From Sporolactobacillus kofuensis (GTDB taxonomy: Bacteria > Bacillota > Bacilli > Bacillales > Sporolactobacillaceae): DNA of 64,000 nt. A program made the translations under genes and the position numbers. Below the pieces are notes generated by a model that had not been told where the DNA came from, ran no database searches, and saw only the letters and a program-made list of their open reading frames with translations. Shown here in pieces: positions 44,033 through 53,443 of the stretch (its first letter is position 1; every line of letters begins with the position of its first letter). Location: assembly GCF_024125425.1 (NCBI RefSeq), contig NZ_JAMXWN010000006.1:62001-126000 (forward strand). Reading direction: 5' to 3'.

Positions 44033-44899
44033 TTAAGGAACAAGTCCCCGCAAATCATCAACACTTCTCATTTGATCGTTATGCCAATGCGAGACTGCGG
44101 GATCTTTGTCCAGTTCTAAGTGAAACCAGACGGGTTCATGGCCCTGAACAAAGACACACTGCACATTTTTCGTATTGTCCTTAACAATGAACTGGGCATC
44201 TACATCACTCTTGCCATTCCACTTCAGTACCGTATAGCGATGCTGAACAAATTCTTCATAAGGAATAAAGGGCTTTACTTTTGTATCGAAGAGCTCTTTC
44301 AATTCGCTCGTTAGTTTGTCTTTCTGTGCTTGAAGTTGTGGACATGGGTGGTAGTAATCACCTCGGGCATTTCGTTTACCGAAGGTGAGTATGCCGGCAG
44401 CTTTGATTTGTTCGAGCCAAAGTTTCTTTATTTCTTCAAGGTTATGCCATGACGAGTGTGATCGGATGCCCCACCCGATCAGCATCCAAGGATGCCGCTG
44501 CAATTCATCCTTGGTCGCAAGCGATTCGGTGAGCATAAGCTTATGTTCGTTAACGAACTGTTCAAAGAGAGCAATCGCGTCTGCGGATTTCGCTGCTTGG
44601 AGATGAAACAAATTATAGATTTGAAGAGTACCGGACGGATGGCCACGATAAAGTTCATGAACCAATTTAGTCAGTTGTGCGATGGTCGGGTCTTCTTTGA
44701 TCGGACCCATCGCCGCTCCGTATTTTCTCAGTTGGGCATCCAACTTCGGATTTGTTTGTTCGAACTGCGCAGAACCTGGGTTGAGCATTAGCACAGCACC
44801 TAACGATCGACTTGAATGGCCCCATTGAATATAGGCCGATGTCCGGAATACGTGTCCAAATCGGAAAATAAATCTGCCGAAAGCTCGTGGATGATCCAT
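44033..44899 (-). CDS. DUF1643-like protein
   Basis: 288 residues. The segment SLGAVLMLNPGSAQFEQTNP and the later IYNLFHLQAAKSADAI and WGIRS resemble DUF1643 (expected LNPSxAD, NLF, WG motifs). No catalytic assignment is known for the family. The last third is specific to this protein. Divergent from lemA. Confidence 0.6.
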   Translation of the reverse strand: MDHPRAFGRFIFRFGHVFRTSAYIQWGHSSRSLGAVLMLNPGSAQFEQTNPKLDAQLRKYGAAMGPIKEDPTIAQLTKLVHELYRGHPSGTLQIYNLFHLQAAKSADAIALFEQFVNEHKLMLTESLATKDELQRHPWMLIGWGIRSHSSWHNLEEIKKLWLEQIKAAGILTFGKRNARGDYYHPCPQLQAQKDKLTSELKELFDTKVKPFIPYEEFVQHRYTVLKWNGKSDVDAQFIVKDNTKNVQCVFVQGHEPVWFHLELDKDPAVSHWHNDQMRSVDDLRGLVP

Positions 44900-45126
44900 C
44901 GTTTTATTTCTCCTTGTACTTAGTCCTCTGTGAGATACGTCTTATCTTATTTTACATCTGAATTCCTTAATTAGGAAACGAGAAGCAGACACCATCAAAG
45001 GTTTTGAAAGGCTCATGCGTTAGCCTTTTACCAAGATGTGTAAATCATCTCGATAATCACATAGTTATTCATGGTTTGATGCTATACTTGATTTAGCATG
45101 GGATATAAAAAGGAGAGAAAAGACCT

Positions 45127-45672
45127 ATGATGACATGGATTAGTGTTGCAATCGTTGCAATTATCGTGATCTATTTTATTGCGCAATACAACGGTCTGGT
45201 GAAGCTGCGCAACTGGGTGCAGGAATCATTCAGCCAGATCGATGTTCAGTTGAAAAGACGTCATGATCTGATCCCAAACTTGGTGGAGACGGTCAAAGGC
45301 TATGCGAAGCATGAGAAAGAAACACTGAATCAAGTGGTTCAAGCTCGGAACGGTCTGGTCAGCGGGACGCCGCAGCAAAGAATTGAAGCAGACAACCAAA
45401 TCGAAAGTGCGTTGAAATCCATCTTTGCTTTGGCGGAATCCTACCCGGATCTGAAAGCAAACCAAAATTTCCTGAGTTTACAGGAAGAACTGGCAACGAC
45501 TGAAAATAAAGTGGCTTATTCACGTCAGTTGTATAACAAAACAGTGAAAGACTATAACATCAAACGTGAATCATTTCCAAGTAACATTATCGCGAAGATG
45601 TTTGGCTTTCAGAGAGAAGAGTTGCTCACAATTCCCGAGGCAGAACGTGATGTGCCTAAGGTAACGTTTTAA
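45127..45672 (+). CDS. lemA: LemA family membrane protein
   Basis: 181 residues: one N-terminal membrane helix ([20 protein letters not shown]) and a four-helix bundle with the family motif [31 protein letters not shown]. Function of LemA is not settled. AAAGGAGAG precedes the start. Followed 12 bp later by an M48 protease gene, a common pairing. Confidence 0.93.
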   Translation: MMTWISVAIVAIIVIYFIAQYNGLVKLRNWVQESFSQIDVQLKRRHDLIPNLVETVKGYAKHEKETLNQVVQARNGLVSGTPQQRIEADNQIESALKSIFALAESYPDLKANQNFLSLQEELATTENKVAYSRQLYNKTVKDYNIKRESFPSNIIAKMFGFQREELLTIPEAERDVPKVTF

Positions 45673-45684
45673 CGGAGGCTGCTC

Positions 45685-46575
45685 ATGCTCTATCAACAAA
45701 TTCAACAAAATAAACGCAAGACCTTGGTACTACTTACTTTTTTCTGTCTGCTTGTGCTTGCGATCGGTTGGGCAGTCGGCTATTTTCTAAATGGTGACTT
45801 GATTTCCGGTCCAATAATTGCTGCAGGTGTGCTCGCTTTTTACGTTCCAATCACCTTTGCGAGTGCGAAGGCGCAGGTGCTGAGCATGGCGGGGGCGCAT
45901 GAGATTAAAAAAAGCGACAATCCAATGGTGTTCAACGTGGTCGAAGAGCTGGCACTCGCAGCTCATGTTCCAATGCCGAAAATTTACATTGTCGATGATC
46001 CGTCACCGAATGCATTTGCGACAGGTATGAAGCCGGAATCCAGCGTAATCGCATTCACGAGCGGACTTTTGGAGCGGTTGAATCGTGAAGAGATTGCCGC
46101 AGTGACCGCTCATGAATTTTCGCATATTAGAAATTATGATATCCGGCTGATGACGCTTTGTATTGCGCTCGTTGGTGTGATTGTTGTGATTGCCGATATT
46201 GGTCAACGGATGTTTTTCTGGGGCGGCGGCCGCAGTAATAAGCGCAACAATGACAAATCGAATCCGATATTCATGGTGATTGCACTGGTGCTGATCATCC
46301 TTGCGCCGCTCGTTGCTCAATTTGTTCAGCTTGCTGTATCGCGAAATCGCGAATATCTAGCCGATGCATCGGCCGTCGAACTGACACGCGATCCACAAGG
46401 ACTGATCAATGCGTTAACAAAAATCAGTAGCGATTCACAAGGCATGAACCATGTGAAAGACGCTACCGCATCGATGTACATTTCTAACCCTTTTGGTAAG
46501 AATCGCAAGAAAACCAATTGGTTTGCAACCCATCCTCCGATTGAAAGCCGAATTGAACGGCTCAAAGCAATGTAA
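45685..46575 (+). CDS. htpX: HtpX-like M48 membrane metalloprotease
   Basis: 296 residues with two N-terminal and two central membrane segments. The zinc site HEFSH (AAVTAHEFSHIRNYD) and the downstream Glu in NREYLADASAVELTRDP are intact. Degrades damaged membrane proteins. Partner of lemA in one operon. Confidence 0.93.
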   Translation: MLYQQIQQNKRKTLVLLTFFCLLVLAIGWAVGYFLNGDLISGPIIAAGVLAFYVPITFASAKAQVLSMAGAHEIKKSDNPMVFNVVEELALAAHVPMPKIYIVDDPSPNAFATGMKPESSVIAFTSGLLERLNREEIAAVTAHEFSHIRNYDIRLMTLCIALVGVIVVIADIGQRMFFWGGGRSNKRNNDKSNPIFMVIALVLIILAPLVAQFVQLAVSRNREYLADASAVELTRDPQGLINALTKISSDSQGMNHVKDATASMYISNPFGKNRKKTNWFATHPPIESRIERLKAM

Positions 46576-46586
46576 AAAAGTAATGA

Positions 46587-46616
46587 AACCGCATGGTATA
46601 GCCATGCGGTTTTTTG
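46587..46616 (+). terminator. Terminator of lemA-htpX
   Basis: AACCGCATGG, short loop, CCATGCGGTT and six T. Confidence 0.9.
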
Positions 46617-46715
46617 TGCGCGGATTAGGCCAGGGTTAATGCGCGAAATGTCTGGTTTAATGCGCAAAAATGTGGATCCAATGTGCGAAAAATCGAGATC
46701 AATGCGCATATCGAT
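46615..46715. repeat. 21-bp phased ATGCGC array (array H)
   Basis: Three exact 21-bp units beginning ATGCGC or ATGTGC, bounded by further GCGC words. Contains the reverse complement of CATTGGATCCACATTTTTGC at 46664-46683. Directly after the htpX terminator; opposite orientation to arrays D and G. Confidence 0.85.
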
Positions 46716-46767
46716 ATCAGGCCAATTTTTCACAAGTAAATTATCCCAATCTACCACGTCTAACCCG

Positions 46768-46966
46768 ATACTAAAGACCTATTGAATTTACAATTGTGTA
46801 ATATAAATTCAATAATTAGCTAATAATTAGAGATTGCGTTTTCATTTTAAACAAAGGCTTTAATAGATGCTTTTAAAGCGCCACACTTTTTATTTTTAAG
46901 AGAGCTAGAATTGTAATAAATGCAATAATGCACAATACTAAAGACCTATGATGGAATCGATTCCAT
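46768..46966 (+). promoter_or_regulatory. Repeat- and palindrome-rich region upstream of sacB
   Basis: The 15-mer ATACTAAAGACCTAT occurs at 46768-46782 and 46935-46949. The inverted repeat ATTGAATTTA (46781-46790)/TAAATTCAAT (46804-46813) abuts the first copy and the perfect 16-bp palindrome ATGGAATCGATTCCAT (46951-46966), LacI-operator-like in form, abuts the second. Confidence 0.65.
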
Positions 46967-47001
46967 GTGGAAAACTAGGCGAATTTGTTTCATTTGTTAG
47001 A

Positions 47002-47031
47002 TTGACTTGGGTACCGGATTCCCCGTATTCT
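47002..47031 (+). promoter_or_regulatory. Candidate sacB promoter
   Basis: TTGACT (47002-47007), 18-bp spacer, TATTCT (47026-47031). Not a strong consensus, as expected for a regulated gene. Confidence 0.5.
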
Positions 47032-47176
47032 GAGTAAGGCGCATCAGCAGAATCAATGCTGATTAAGAAGAGGACATGCGTTAACCGAAGCCACAAATAG
47101 AGAGAAGCAAGCTCAAAGAGGTTTGTTCAGTTTCGGAAGAGCGTGTTCTTCAAAAATGCAACAGGGAGAGGTATAC

Positions 47177-48637
47177 ATGATGATGGGAAAACTCGTAAAA
47201 CAGACCGCTGCTGTCGCATTGGCTACAACGTTCTTGTTTGGCAGCACGGGGCATGTGTCGGCAAAGCAAAGTGATGATTTGGGCTATGACAAATCTTATG
47301 GACTCTCACATCTCACACGATTCGATATGAGTAAAATTTCGGATCAGCAGGAAGATGAGCGATTCCAAGTGCCGGAATTCGATGAATCAACAATAGAGAA
47401 TCTACCGTCAGCAGTCGGTAAAAATAAAGATGGAAATGACATTGATCTAGATGTTTGGGACAGCTGGCCTCTGCAAAATGCGGATGGAACAGTTGCCAAT
47501 TATAAAGGCTATACTATAGTTTTCGCACTTGCCGGTGATCCCAAAGTAAGCAATGATACGTTCATCTATCTGTTCTACCAAAAGAAAGGTGAAACATCCA
47601 TTGATAGCTGGAAGAATGCCGGTAAAGTATTTAAGGCGGATGATCACCTGAATGCGAACGATCCGATTCTGAAAAACCAGGCGGAAGAATGGTCCGGATC
47701 AGCAACACTAACTTCGGACGGCAATGTACGGCTTTTCTATACTGACCGTCACCCAATGGATGAAAGCAACAAGCTTTATGGAAAACAAACCTTGACGACG
47801 GCACAAATTAATCTTTCTCAACCGGACGCGGATACGTTAAAGGTAGACGGTATCGAAGATTTGAAGTCGATTTTTGACGGGGACGGCAAATACTATCAGA
47901 CGGTAGACCAATTTGTAGCTGGTGATAAGTCTGCGGATAACCACACATTACGTGATCCGCATTATGTTGAAGATAATGGGCATAAATACCTCGTTTTTGA
48001 AGCAAACACCGGAACCGAAGTCGGTTATCAAGGTGATGATCAGCTGAATAATCGCGCCTATTACGGCGGGAACTTGAACTTCTTCCAAAAAGAACGAAAA
48101 GCATTACTGAACAGCTCGAAGAAGAATCTTGCATCCTTTGCTAATGGTGCATTAGGCATTATCGAGCTGAACGATGATTATACGTTGAAAAAAGTAATGA
48201 AGCCGTTGCTCACTTCGAATACGGTAACCGATGAAATTGAACGCGCAAATGTGTTCAAGAAGAACGGAAAATGGTATCTCTTTACCGATTCACGTGGAGC
48301 GAAAATGACTGTGGACGGCATTGGCGACAAAGACGTGTATATGCTCGGGTTTGTCTCGAACGCACTCACCGGAACCTACCACCCACTTAACGGTAGCGGG
48401 CTCGTGTTGCACATGGATCTCGATCAGAGCGATGTCACTTGGACGTATTCTCATTTTGCAATTCCGCAAACAAAGGGAAACAAAGTCGTGATTACAAGCT
48501 ATATGACCAACAGAGGGACATTTGATGACCATCATGCAACGTTCGCACCAAGCTTCCTTGTAAACCTTCAAGGCTCGAGAACATCGGTGGTTCCAGATCG
48601 TACTCTGGATCAAGGTCAGCTGACTGTCGAAGATTGA
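47177..48637 (+). CDS. sacB: Secreted levansucrase (GH68)
   Basis: 486 residues. Signal peptide with basic start, hydrophobic core and likely cleavage after HVSA. The GH68 residues are visible: VWDSWPLQ (nucleophile Asp), TLRDPHYVED (RDP motif) and EIERANVFKKNGKWYLFTDSRG (acid/base Glu). Transfers fructose from sucrose to build levan and releases glucose, outside the cell. ATG 47177 follows GGGAGAGG; upstream in-frame codons lack a ribosome site. Shares transcription with levB, separated by a hairpin. Confidence 0.95.
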   Translation: MMMGKLVKQTAAVALATTFLFGSTGHVSAKQSDDLGYDKSYGLSHLTRFDMSKISDQQEDERFQVPEFDESTIENLPSAVGKNKDGNDIDLDVWDSWPLQNADGTVANYKGYTIVFALAGDPKVSNDTFIYLFYQKKGETSIDSWKNAGKVFKADDHLNANDPILKNQAEEWSGSATLTSDGNVRLFYTDRHPMDESNKLYGKQTLTTAQINLSQPDADTLKVDGIEDLKSIFDGDGKYYQTVDQFVAGDKSADNHTLRDPHYVEDNGHKYLVFEANTGTEVGYQGDDQLNNRAYYGGNLNFFQKERKALLNSSKKNLASFANGALGIIELNDDYTLKKVMKPLLTSNTVTDEIERANVFKKNGKWYLFTDSRGAKMTVDGIGDKDVYMLGFVSNALTGTYHPLNGSGLVLHMDLDQSDVTWTYSHFAIPQTKGNKVVITSYMTNRGTFDDHHATFAPSFLVNLQGSRTSVVPDRTLDQGQLTVED

Positions 48638-48657
48638 AATTAATAGCAAGAATTGTA

Positions 48658-48692
48658 GAAAATGTCGAGAATATGCGACATTTTCTTTTTTT
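48658..48692 (+). terminator. Hairpin between sacB and levB
   Basis: GAAAATGTCG (48658-48667) and CGACATTTTC (48676-48685) pair perfectly, followed by seven T. A partial terminator would lower levB expression relative to sacB. Confidence 0.8.
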
Positions 48693-48750
48693 ATGGGCAT
48701 TTTATGTAAGGATGGAGAGGCATCACGGATTCATTTGGAGGGTTATACAC

Positions 48751-50307
48751 GTGGAATTGAAAAAGAAATTTTTTGTAGTAGTCAGCCTCGTCACGCTGAG
48801 TTTGCTCATTTTAACCATCATTATTTTATTCTCCGGATTGTTCCAACCAAAGGAAAAACCAGTGATAGAAAAAAAGAAGCAGACGTATCGATCGGTTTAT
48901 CATTTTACCGTTCCGGATAAGTGGATGAATGATCCACAGCGGCCAATTTATTTTAACGGATATTATCACTACTATTACCTGTACAATCGTGATTATCCAA
49001 AAGGAAACGGGACGGAGTGGCGCCATGCGATCTCCAAGGATCTCATTCATTGGAAAGATGAAGGCGTGGCAATTCCGAAATATACAAACAAAAACGGTGA
49101 TATTTGGACAGGTTCGGTTGTCCGCGACGTGCACAACACTGCGGGCTTAGGAAAGCATGCGTTGGTCGCGATTGTGACACAACCGCCGGCAAATGGTGAC
49201 CAAGAACAGTTTCTTTGGTATAGCTCGAATCAAGGAAAAACATTTAAGAACTATGGTGATGATCCTGTGTTGCCGAATCCGGGAGTTAAGGATTTTAGAG
49301 ATCCGAAAATTATTTGGGATGCCGAGCGCAACCAATGGATCATGCTGCTTGCTGAAGGAGCAAAGATTGGCTTTTACACATCGAACAATTTAAAAGAATG
49401 GCAGTATGTCAGTGGCTTTTTTACTCAGAATATTGGTATTGTCGAATGCCCGGATCTCTTTCAGCTGCGTGCCGATGATGGAAAGGTCAAGTGGGTACTC
49501 GGCGCAAGTGCAAACGGAAAGGCAGCCGGATTGCCGAACACGTATGCCTACTGGACAGGCAGCTTTGATGGGAAAACGTTTAAGCCTGATAATGAGGAAC
49601 CCCAATGGCTCGATCATGGCTTTGACTGGTATGCAGGCGTCACGTTTGAAGATGGCCGCGCTTCGGATAAGTTGAAGGCACGCTATGCGATTGCCTGGAT
49701 GAATAATTGGGATTATCCGAATAACACGCCAACGTTGAAAGAAGATTTCAACGGGGCGAATTCGATTGTACGCCGGATTCGGTTGATCCATCGGGCTGGG
49801 CAATACAGCTTGGCATCACAGCCACTTCCTGGTTTAGAGAAAATGACGGAGTCAACGAAACGTTTGGATACGCAACATGTGGAAGGAGTCAAGACACTTG
49901 ATGTGCAAGGGGACGCCTATCAGCTTGATGCCGATCTTTCCTGGTCAGATGCACAAAATGTCGGACTCAGACTACGCGAATCCAAAGACAAAACGCGGCA
50001 TATTGATGTCGGTGTTTTTGTAAAAGGTGGCTACATCTACGTGAATCGTGCGTTCACCGGCCAACCAGATAAAAGTAACAAAAGTGTAGAAAGTCGAGTT
50101 GCGATTCCTTCCGATAAAAAACAGGTTCATCTGAAAATTTTCGTCGACAAGACCAGCATCGAAGTATTTGTCGATGATGGGCAAACCGTTTTTAGCGATG
50201 AAGTATTTCCACATCTTAACGACCAAGGAATCAGCTTATTTTCCGAAGGCGGAACGAGCACATTTAAAACTATTGAGATAAAAAAATTCCGATCAATCCT
50301 GCAATAA
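48751..50307 (+). CDS. levB: Membrane-anchored or secreted levanase, LevB-like (GH32)
   Basis: 518 residues, close to the Bacillus LevB length (about 516). N-terminal membrane segment FFVVVSLVTLSLLILTIIILFSG. GH32 motifs: KWMNDPQRP (nucleophile Asp), DFRDPKI, and VECPDLFQL (acid/base Glu); a C-terminal beta-sandwich ends with FVDKTSIEVFVDDG. LevB is an endolevanase releasing levanbiose. GTG 48751 follows GGAGGG. The sacB-levB order is the same as in Bacillus subtilis. Confidence 0.92.
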   Translation: MELKKKFFVVVSLVTLSLLILTIIILFSGLFQPKEKPVIEKKKQTYRSVYHFTVPDKWMNDPQRPIYFNGYYHYYYLYNRDYPKGNGTEWRHAISKDLIHWKDEGVAIPKYTNKNGDIWTGSVVRDVHNTAGLGKHALVAIVTQPPANGDQEQFLWYSSNQGKTFKNYGDDPVLPNPGVKDFRDPKIIWDAERNQWIMLLAEGAKIGFYTSNNLKEWQYVSGFFTQNIGIVECPDLFQLRADDGKVKWVLGASANGKAAGLPNTYAYWTGSFDGKTFKPDNEEPQWLDHGFDWYAGVTFEDGRASDKLKARYAIAWMNNWDYPNNTPTLKEDFNGANSIVRRIRLIHRAGQYSLASQPLPGLEKMTESTKRLDTQHVEGVKTLDVQGDAYQLDADLSWSDAQNVGLRLRESKDKTRHIDVGVFVKGGYIYVNRAFTGQPDKSNKSVESRVAIPSDKKQVHLKIFVDKTSIEVFVDDGQTVFSDEVFPHLNDQGISLFSEGGTSTFKTIEIKKFRSILQ

Positions 50308-50377
50308 TACGTAGCTCGAGCGATGTGTTAAGCGGGAGGTGGGATGACCGAGCCAAAATGCTGAATGTCTCAATTAG

Positions 50378-50735
50378 ATGAAAAAGTGTCCGATTCAGCT
50401 TGGTTTTTGTCCTGTTCGGAGTGAAAAGTGTCCGGTTCGATCACGTTTTTGTCCGCTTCCGAAGCATTATTGTCCTGTTCTGCCCGACTTGTCCGGTTCG
50501 GCCTGATTAGTGTCTGATTCCGCTTGATTTTTGTCCTGTTCGGAGTGAAAAGTGTCCGGTTCGATCACGTTTTTGTCCGATTCCGTAGCATTATTGTCCC
50601 GTTCCGTCCGACTTGTCCGGTTCGGAGTGAAAAGTGTCCGAATCCGATTAATAATTGTCCCGTTCGGCATCATTTTTGTCCGGTTCCACCTCATTTGTGT
50701 CTCCTTCTCGCGATAATTTGTCCCAATCCTAATCG
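50378..50735. repeat. 21-bp phased TGTCC array with 124-bp super-period (array I)
   Basis: Seventeen or so TGTCCNNTTC units, each 21 bp, with two 19-bp units (starting 50471 and 50595) exactly 124 bp apart. Complementary orientation to arrays A and F (TGTCC is GGACA reversed). Between convergent levB and the NCS1 permease. Confidence 0.93.
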
Positions 50736-50752
50736 GCCGCAAAATGAAAATC

Positions 50753-50788
50753 AAAAAGAGCTGTGGGCGCATCACCCCACAGCTCTTT
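50753..50788 (-). terminator. Terminator of the NCS1 permease gene
   Basis: AAAGAGCTGTGGG and CCCACAGCTCTTT pair; a T-rich tail follows on the minus strand. Nearly identical to the terminator at 57184. Confidence 0.88.
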
Positions 50789-50829
50789 GCATTTAGTCAA
50801 AAGTCCTTTTTCTATATATGCGCATTAGA

Positions 50830-52266
50830 TTATTTTGCAGGGGAAACTTCCCGCACTTTTGTTTTATTTTCTGTATTTCTCATCAGCAGCGCATAGATGA
50901 TAAACCCGGCTCCGACGCCAAGAAACCATGAATAAGAATAAAGAGGTTTAAGCGTTGGAACAAATAAACCGATTAGAGAAATAATCGTTCCGACTGCCAT
51001 CGCAATCAACGCGCTGTAATTCCATCCGTGGCTATACGAATACTCACTGTCTTTTAAATAAAAGCTGTTAATTTCGTAATGCCGATGGTGTACGATATAA
51101 AAATCGGCAAACATAATTCCAGCGACAGGGCCAAGGGCGCCACCGACAGCTCCCATAACCGTGAGAATTACGCCGGCATTATTGAACCATAACCAAGGAA
51201 CAAAGAATAGGGAGAGAATAATAGATATATTTCCGGCTTTCACAAAGTTTAACTTTTTAGGGAAAAGGTTAACTAAGTCGTAACCGGGTGAAACAACATT
51301 TCCTGCAATATTGACGGACAAGGTAATGATAATCAATGCGATTGCTCCGAAAAATAGAAGAAATGGGTTATCAAATTTTTGTAGTAATGTAACTGGGTTC
51401 CAAATAGCTTTTCCAAATGCAACAACTGTACCAGAAGTAGTAATGATGCTCATTAGCGCAAAGGCAATTGCGGTACCGGGCAAACCAATAAACTGGCCAA
51501 CTGCCTGGTCCTTCTGGCTACGCGTAAAACGAGTGAAATCGGAAATATTCAGAACTAATGTTGCCCAAACACCAACAAGTCCTGTAACGGAAACTGGGAA
51601 TATGGTCCAAAATTGTGATGAAGATAATTTGCTCGGCTGTTCGAAAAGCGGTCCTAAACCATGGGACACATTAATGGACCAAATGACTAAGATGATACCT
51701 AGTATGATGACCAAAGGTCCTGCCCAAAGCTCAAAAATCTTAATGCGATGCATTCCTTTGGAAACAATCCACATGTGTAGGAGCCAGAAAAGAACAACTG
51801 CAATGGCACTGTTCAGACCCATACCGACGAGATGAAACTTTGATAAACCGTTCCATCCGGGGATCAGTGCACCAAATATAGCATTTACAGCGGCACTCCC
51901 TGCGTAGGCCTGAACGGCGAACCAAAAAATGGCAACAAATGCGCGTAAGACAACAGGAATATGCGCTGCTTTATGACCAAAGGCAGCTCGGATAATTACC
52001 GGGAATGGAATGCCGTATTTTCCACCAACGACACTATTCAACCACATCGCACTGATAAGAACTATATTAGCGATAATGACAGCGGATAATGCTTGCCAGA
52101 CACTCATGCCTAACATGATTAAGCTTCCTGCAGTTTCCCAAGCAACGATATTATGAATCATGCCCATCCAAATCGTTGTAAAATTTATCCACGTCCATGT
52201 TTTATGTTCTTTTTTCACTGGAGCGAGGTCGTAATTATAAAGGCTAGGATCGTATTTAGTTTCCAA
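50830..52266 (-). CDS. NCS1-family permease (purine/pyrimidine/hydantoin/allantoin type)
   Basis: 478 residues, 12 membrane segments. Start region NYDLAPVKKEHKTWTWINFTTIWMGMIHN and the GIPFPVIIRAAFG motif are NCS1 hallmarks. Such proteins import nucleobases, hydantoins, allantoin or thiamine precursors with sodium or protons. An operator identical in core to one upstream of the amidohydrolase gene lies in front (52468), linking it to the catabolic genes. Confidence 0.92.
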   Translation of the reverse strand: METKYDPSLYNYDLAPVKKEHKTWTWINFTTIWMGMIHNIVAWETAGSLIMLGMSVWQALSAVIIANIVLISAMWLNSVVGGKYGIPFPVIIRAAFGHKAAHIPVVLRAFVAIFWFAVQAYAGSAAVNAIFGALIPGWNGLSKFHLVGMGLNSAIAVVLFWLLHMWIVSKGMHRIKIFELWAGPLVIILGIILVIWSINVSHGLGPLFEQPSKLSSSQFWTIFPVSVTGLVGVWATLVLNISDFTRFTRSQKDQAVGQFIGLPGTAIAFALMSIITTSGTVVAFGKAIWNPVTLLQKFDNPFLLFFGAIALIIITLSVNIAGNVVSPGYDLVNLFPKKLNFVKAGNISIILSLFFVPWLWFNNAGVILTVMGAVGGALGPVAGIMFADFYIVHHRHYEINSFYLKDSEYSYSHGWNYSALIAMAVGTIISLIGLFVPTLKPLYSYSWFLGVGAGFIIYALLMRNTENKTKVREVSPAK

Positions 52267-52467
52267 TTAAGATTCACCTCTTGAATAATTTTGCTTCGAA
52301 TAATCTATTGATCTCTTGTTCGCACAGTGACATAGAATAGAAGACGATCTGAACTATTTTTTCTAATAACAGTAAAATACTGGACAGTTTGAAACGAGTT
52401 AAATAGTATTAATATTAAATCTATTTACGATGTATAAAACCTCCTCCTTACGAACAATATAAGCTTT

Positions 52468-52487
52468 TGGTCTTACCGGTCAGACCA
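52468..52487. promoter_or_regulatory. GntR operator 1
   Basis: TGGTCTTACCGGTCAGACCA: TGGTCT/AGACCA arms around ACCGGT. Shares the frame TGG-N4-ACCGGT-N4-CCA with the site at 56792. The rest of the 52267-52697 spacer is AT-rich and holds no gene. Confidence 0.85.
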
Positions 52488-52697
52488 GATGATAGATACA
52501 TTATAGCACTGAGAAAAGAATTTTCTGAAAAAGTGTCATATTTTCTGACATAGAATTTAAAAATGGATTGAATTCAAGTAAGTAATTTAAGGTTTTTCAT
52601 ATTAAGAAGAAATGAACAGAACAAGAGATGGGACGATTACAACAGGTTTATCGAATCACCGTTAGAACAAAACAAGCAGTTGGTTCCCTGTGAACTT

Positions 52698-53405
52698 CTA
52701 GGTCGCAACGTGCTCGCCTCTCAGTTTAGGATTTATTTCCGTAATCATTTTTTGGTAATGCTGTTGGACGTCCTCGATGTGCTTGCGCATCAACAGGCTT
52801 GCCTGATTAGAATCTCTGTCTTCTATTGCGTTTAACAGCTCTGTATGATATTGAACAGCATTTTCAACATCATCATTGATAGCCATTTCAATGCGCACCT
52901 TTTTAAAATAATCGATCAATGAATCGTAGACGTGTATCATGACCTTATTCTGAGTGGCGTGAGCAATAGTGTTATGGAAGGTTAAGTCGGGAACGATGAT
53001 CGACTGGCCTTTATGTATACAGTCCTTTAGATCAACAAGAGACATTTTGAGCACATCAATAGACTGTTCTGTCATTCTTTGAGCAGCAAGATAGGCATTC
53101 TCCGTTTCTATACCTCTTCGAAATTCAAGAAAATCTAAGGATGATTCGATGTCAAAAGTCGGTAATAGACGCTTGACTACGGTTGTAAGGTTCGTGTCGA
53201 TCTCTTGTCTTAAATAATTCCCCTTTCCCGGTCGTTTCTCAATAATTCCTGTGTCACACATGGATTGCAGAGCCTCACGTACTGAGGAACGGCCAACCTT
53301 AAGCATCTTGGCTATTTCACGTTCCGAAGGCAATTTATCTCCTACCTTCACCCGTGTTCGAATATAATCTAATAAAAATTTCTGGACAGTTTCACTGACA
53401 ATCAT
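52698..53405 (-). CDS. GntR-family regulator, FadR subfamily
   Basis: About 235 residues. N-terminal winged helix RTRVKVGDKLPSEREIAKMLKVGRSSVREALQSMCDTGIIEKRPGKGNYL and an all-helical FCD domain (DLTFHNTIAHATQNKVM with metal-binding Asp/His). Start at 53405 (MIVSETVQ) is chosen; GTG 53423 is in frame but has no ribosome site. Lies 38 bp after the amidase stop, same strand, so probably part of the catabolic operon. Confidence 0.9.
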   Translation of the reverse strand: MIVSETVQKFLLDYIRTRVKVGDKLPSEREIAKMLKVGRSSVREALQSMCDTGIIEKRPGKGNYLRQEIDTNLTTVVKRLLPTFDIESSLDFLEFRRGIETENAYLAAQRMTEQSIDVLKMSLVDLKDCIHKGQSIIVPDLTFHNTIAHATQNKVMIHVYDSLIDYFKKVRIEMAINDDVENAVQYHTELLNAIEDRDSNQASLLMRKHIEDVQQHYQKMITEINPKLRGEHVAT

Positions 53406-53443
53406 AAAAAAGGATGACCTCACTTAAATTATTAGGACTGGTT

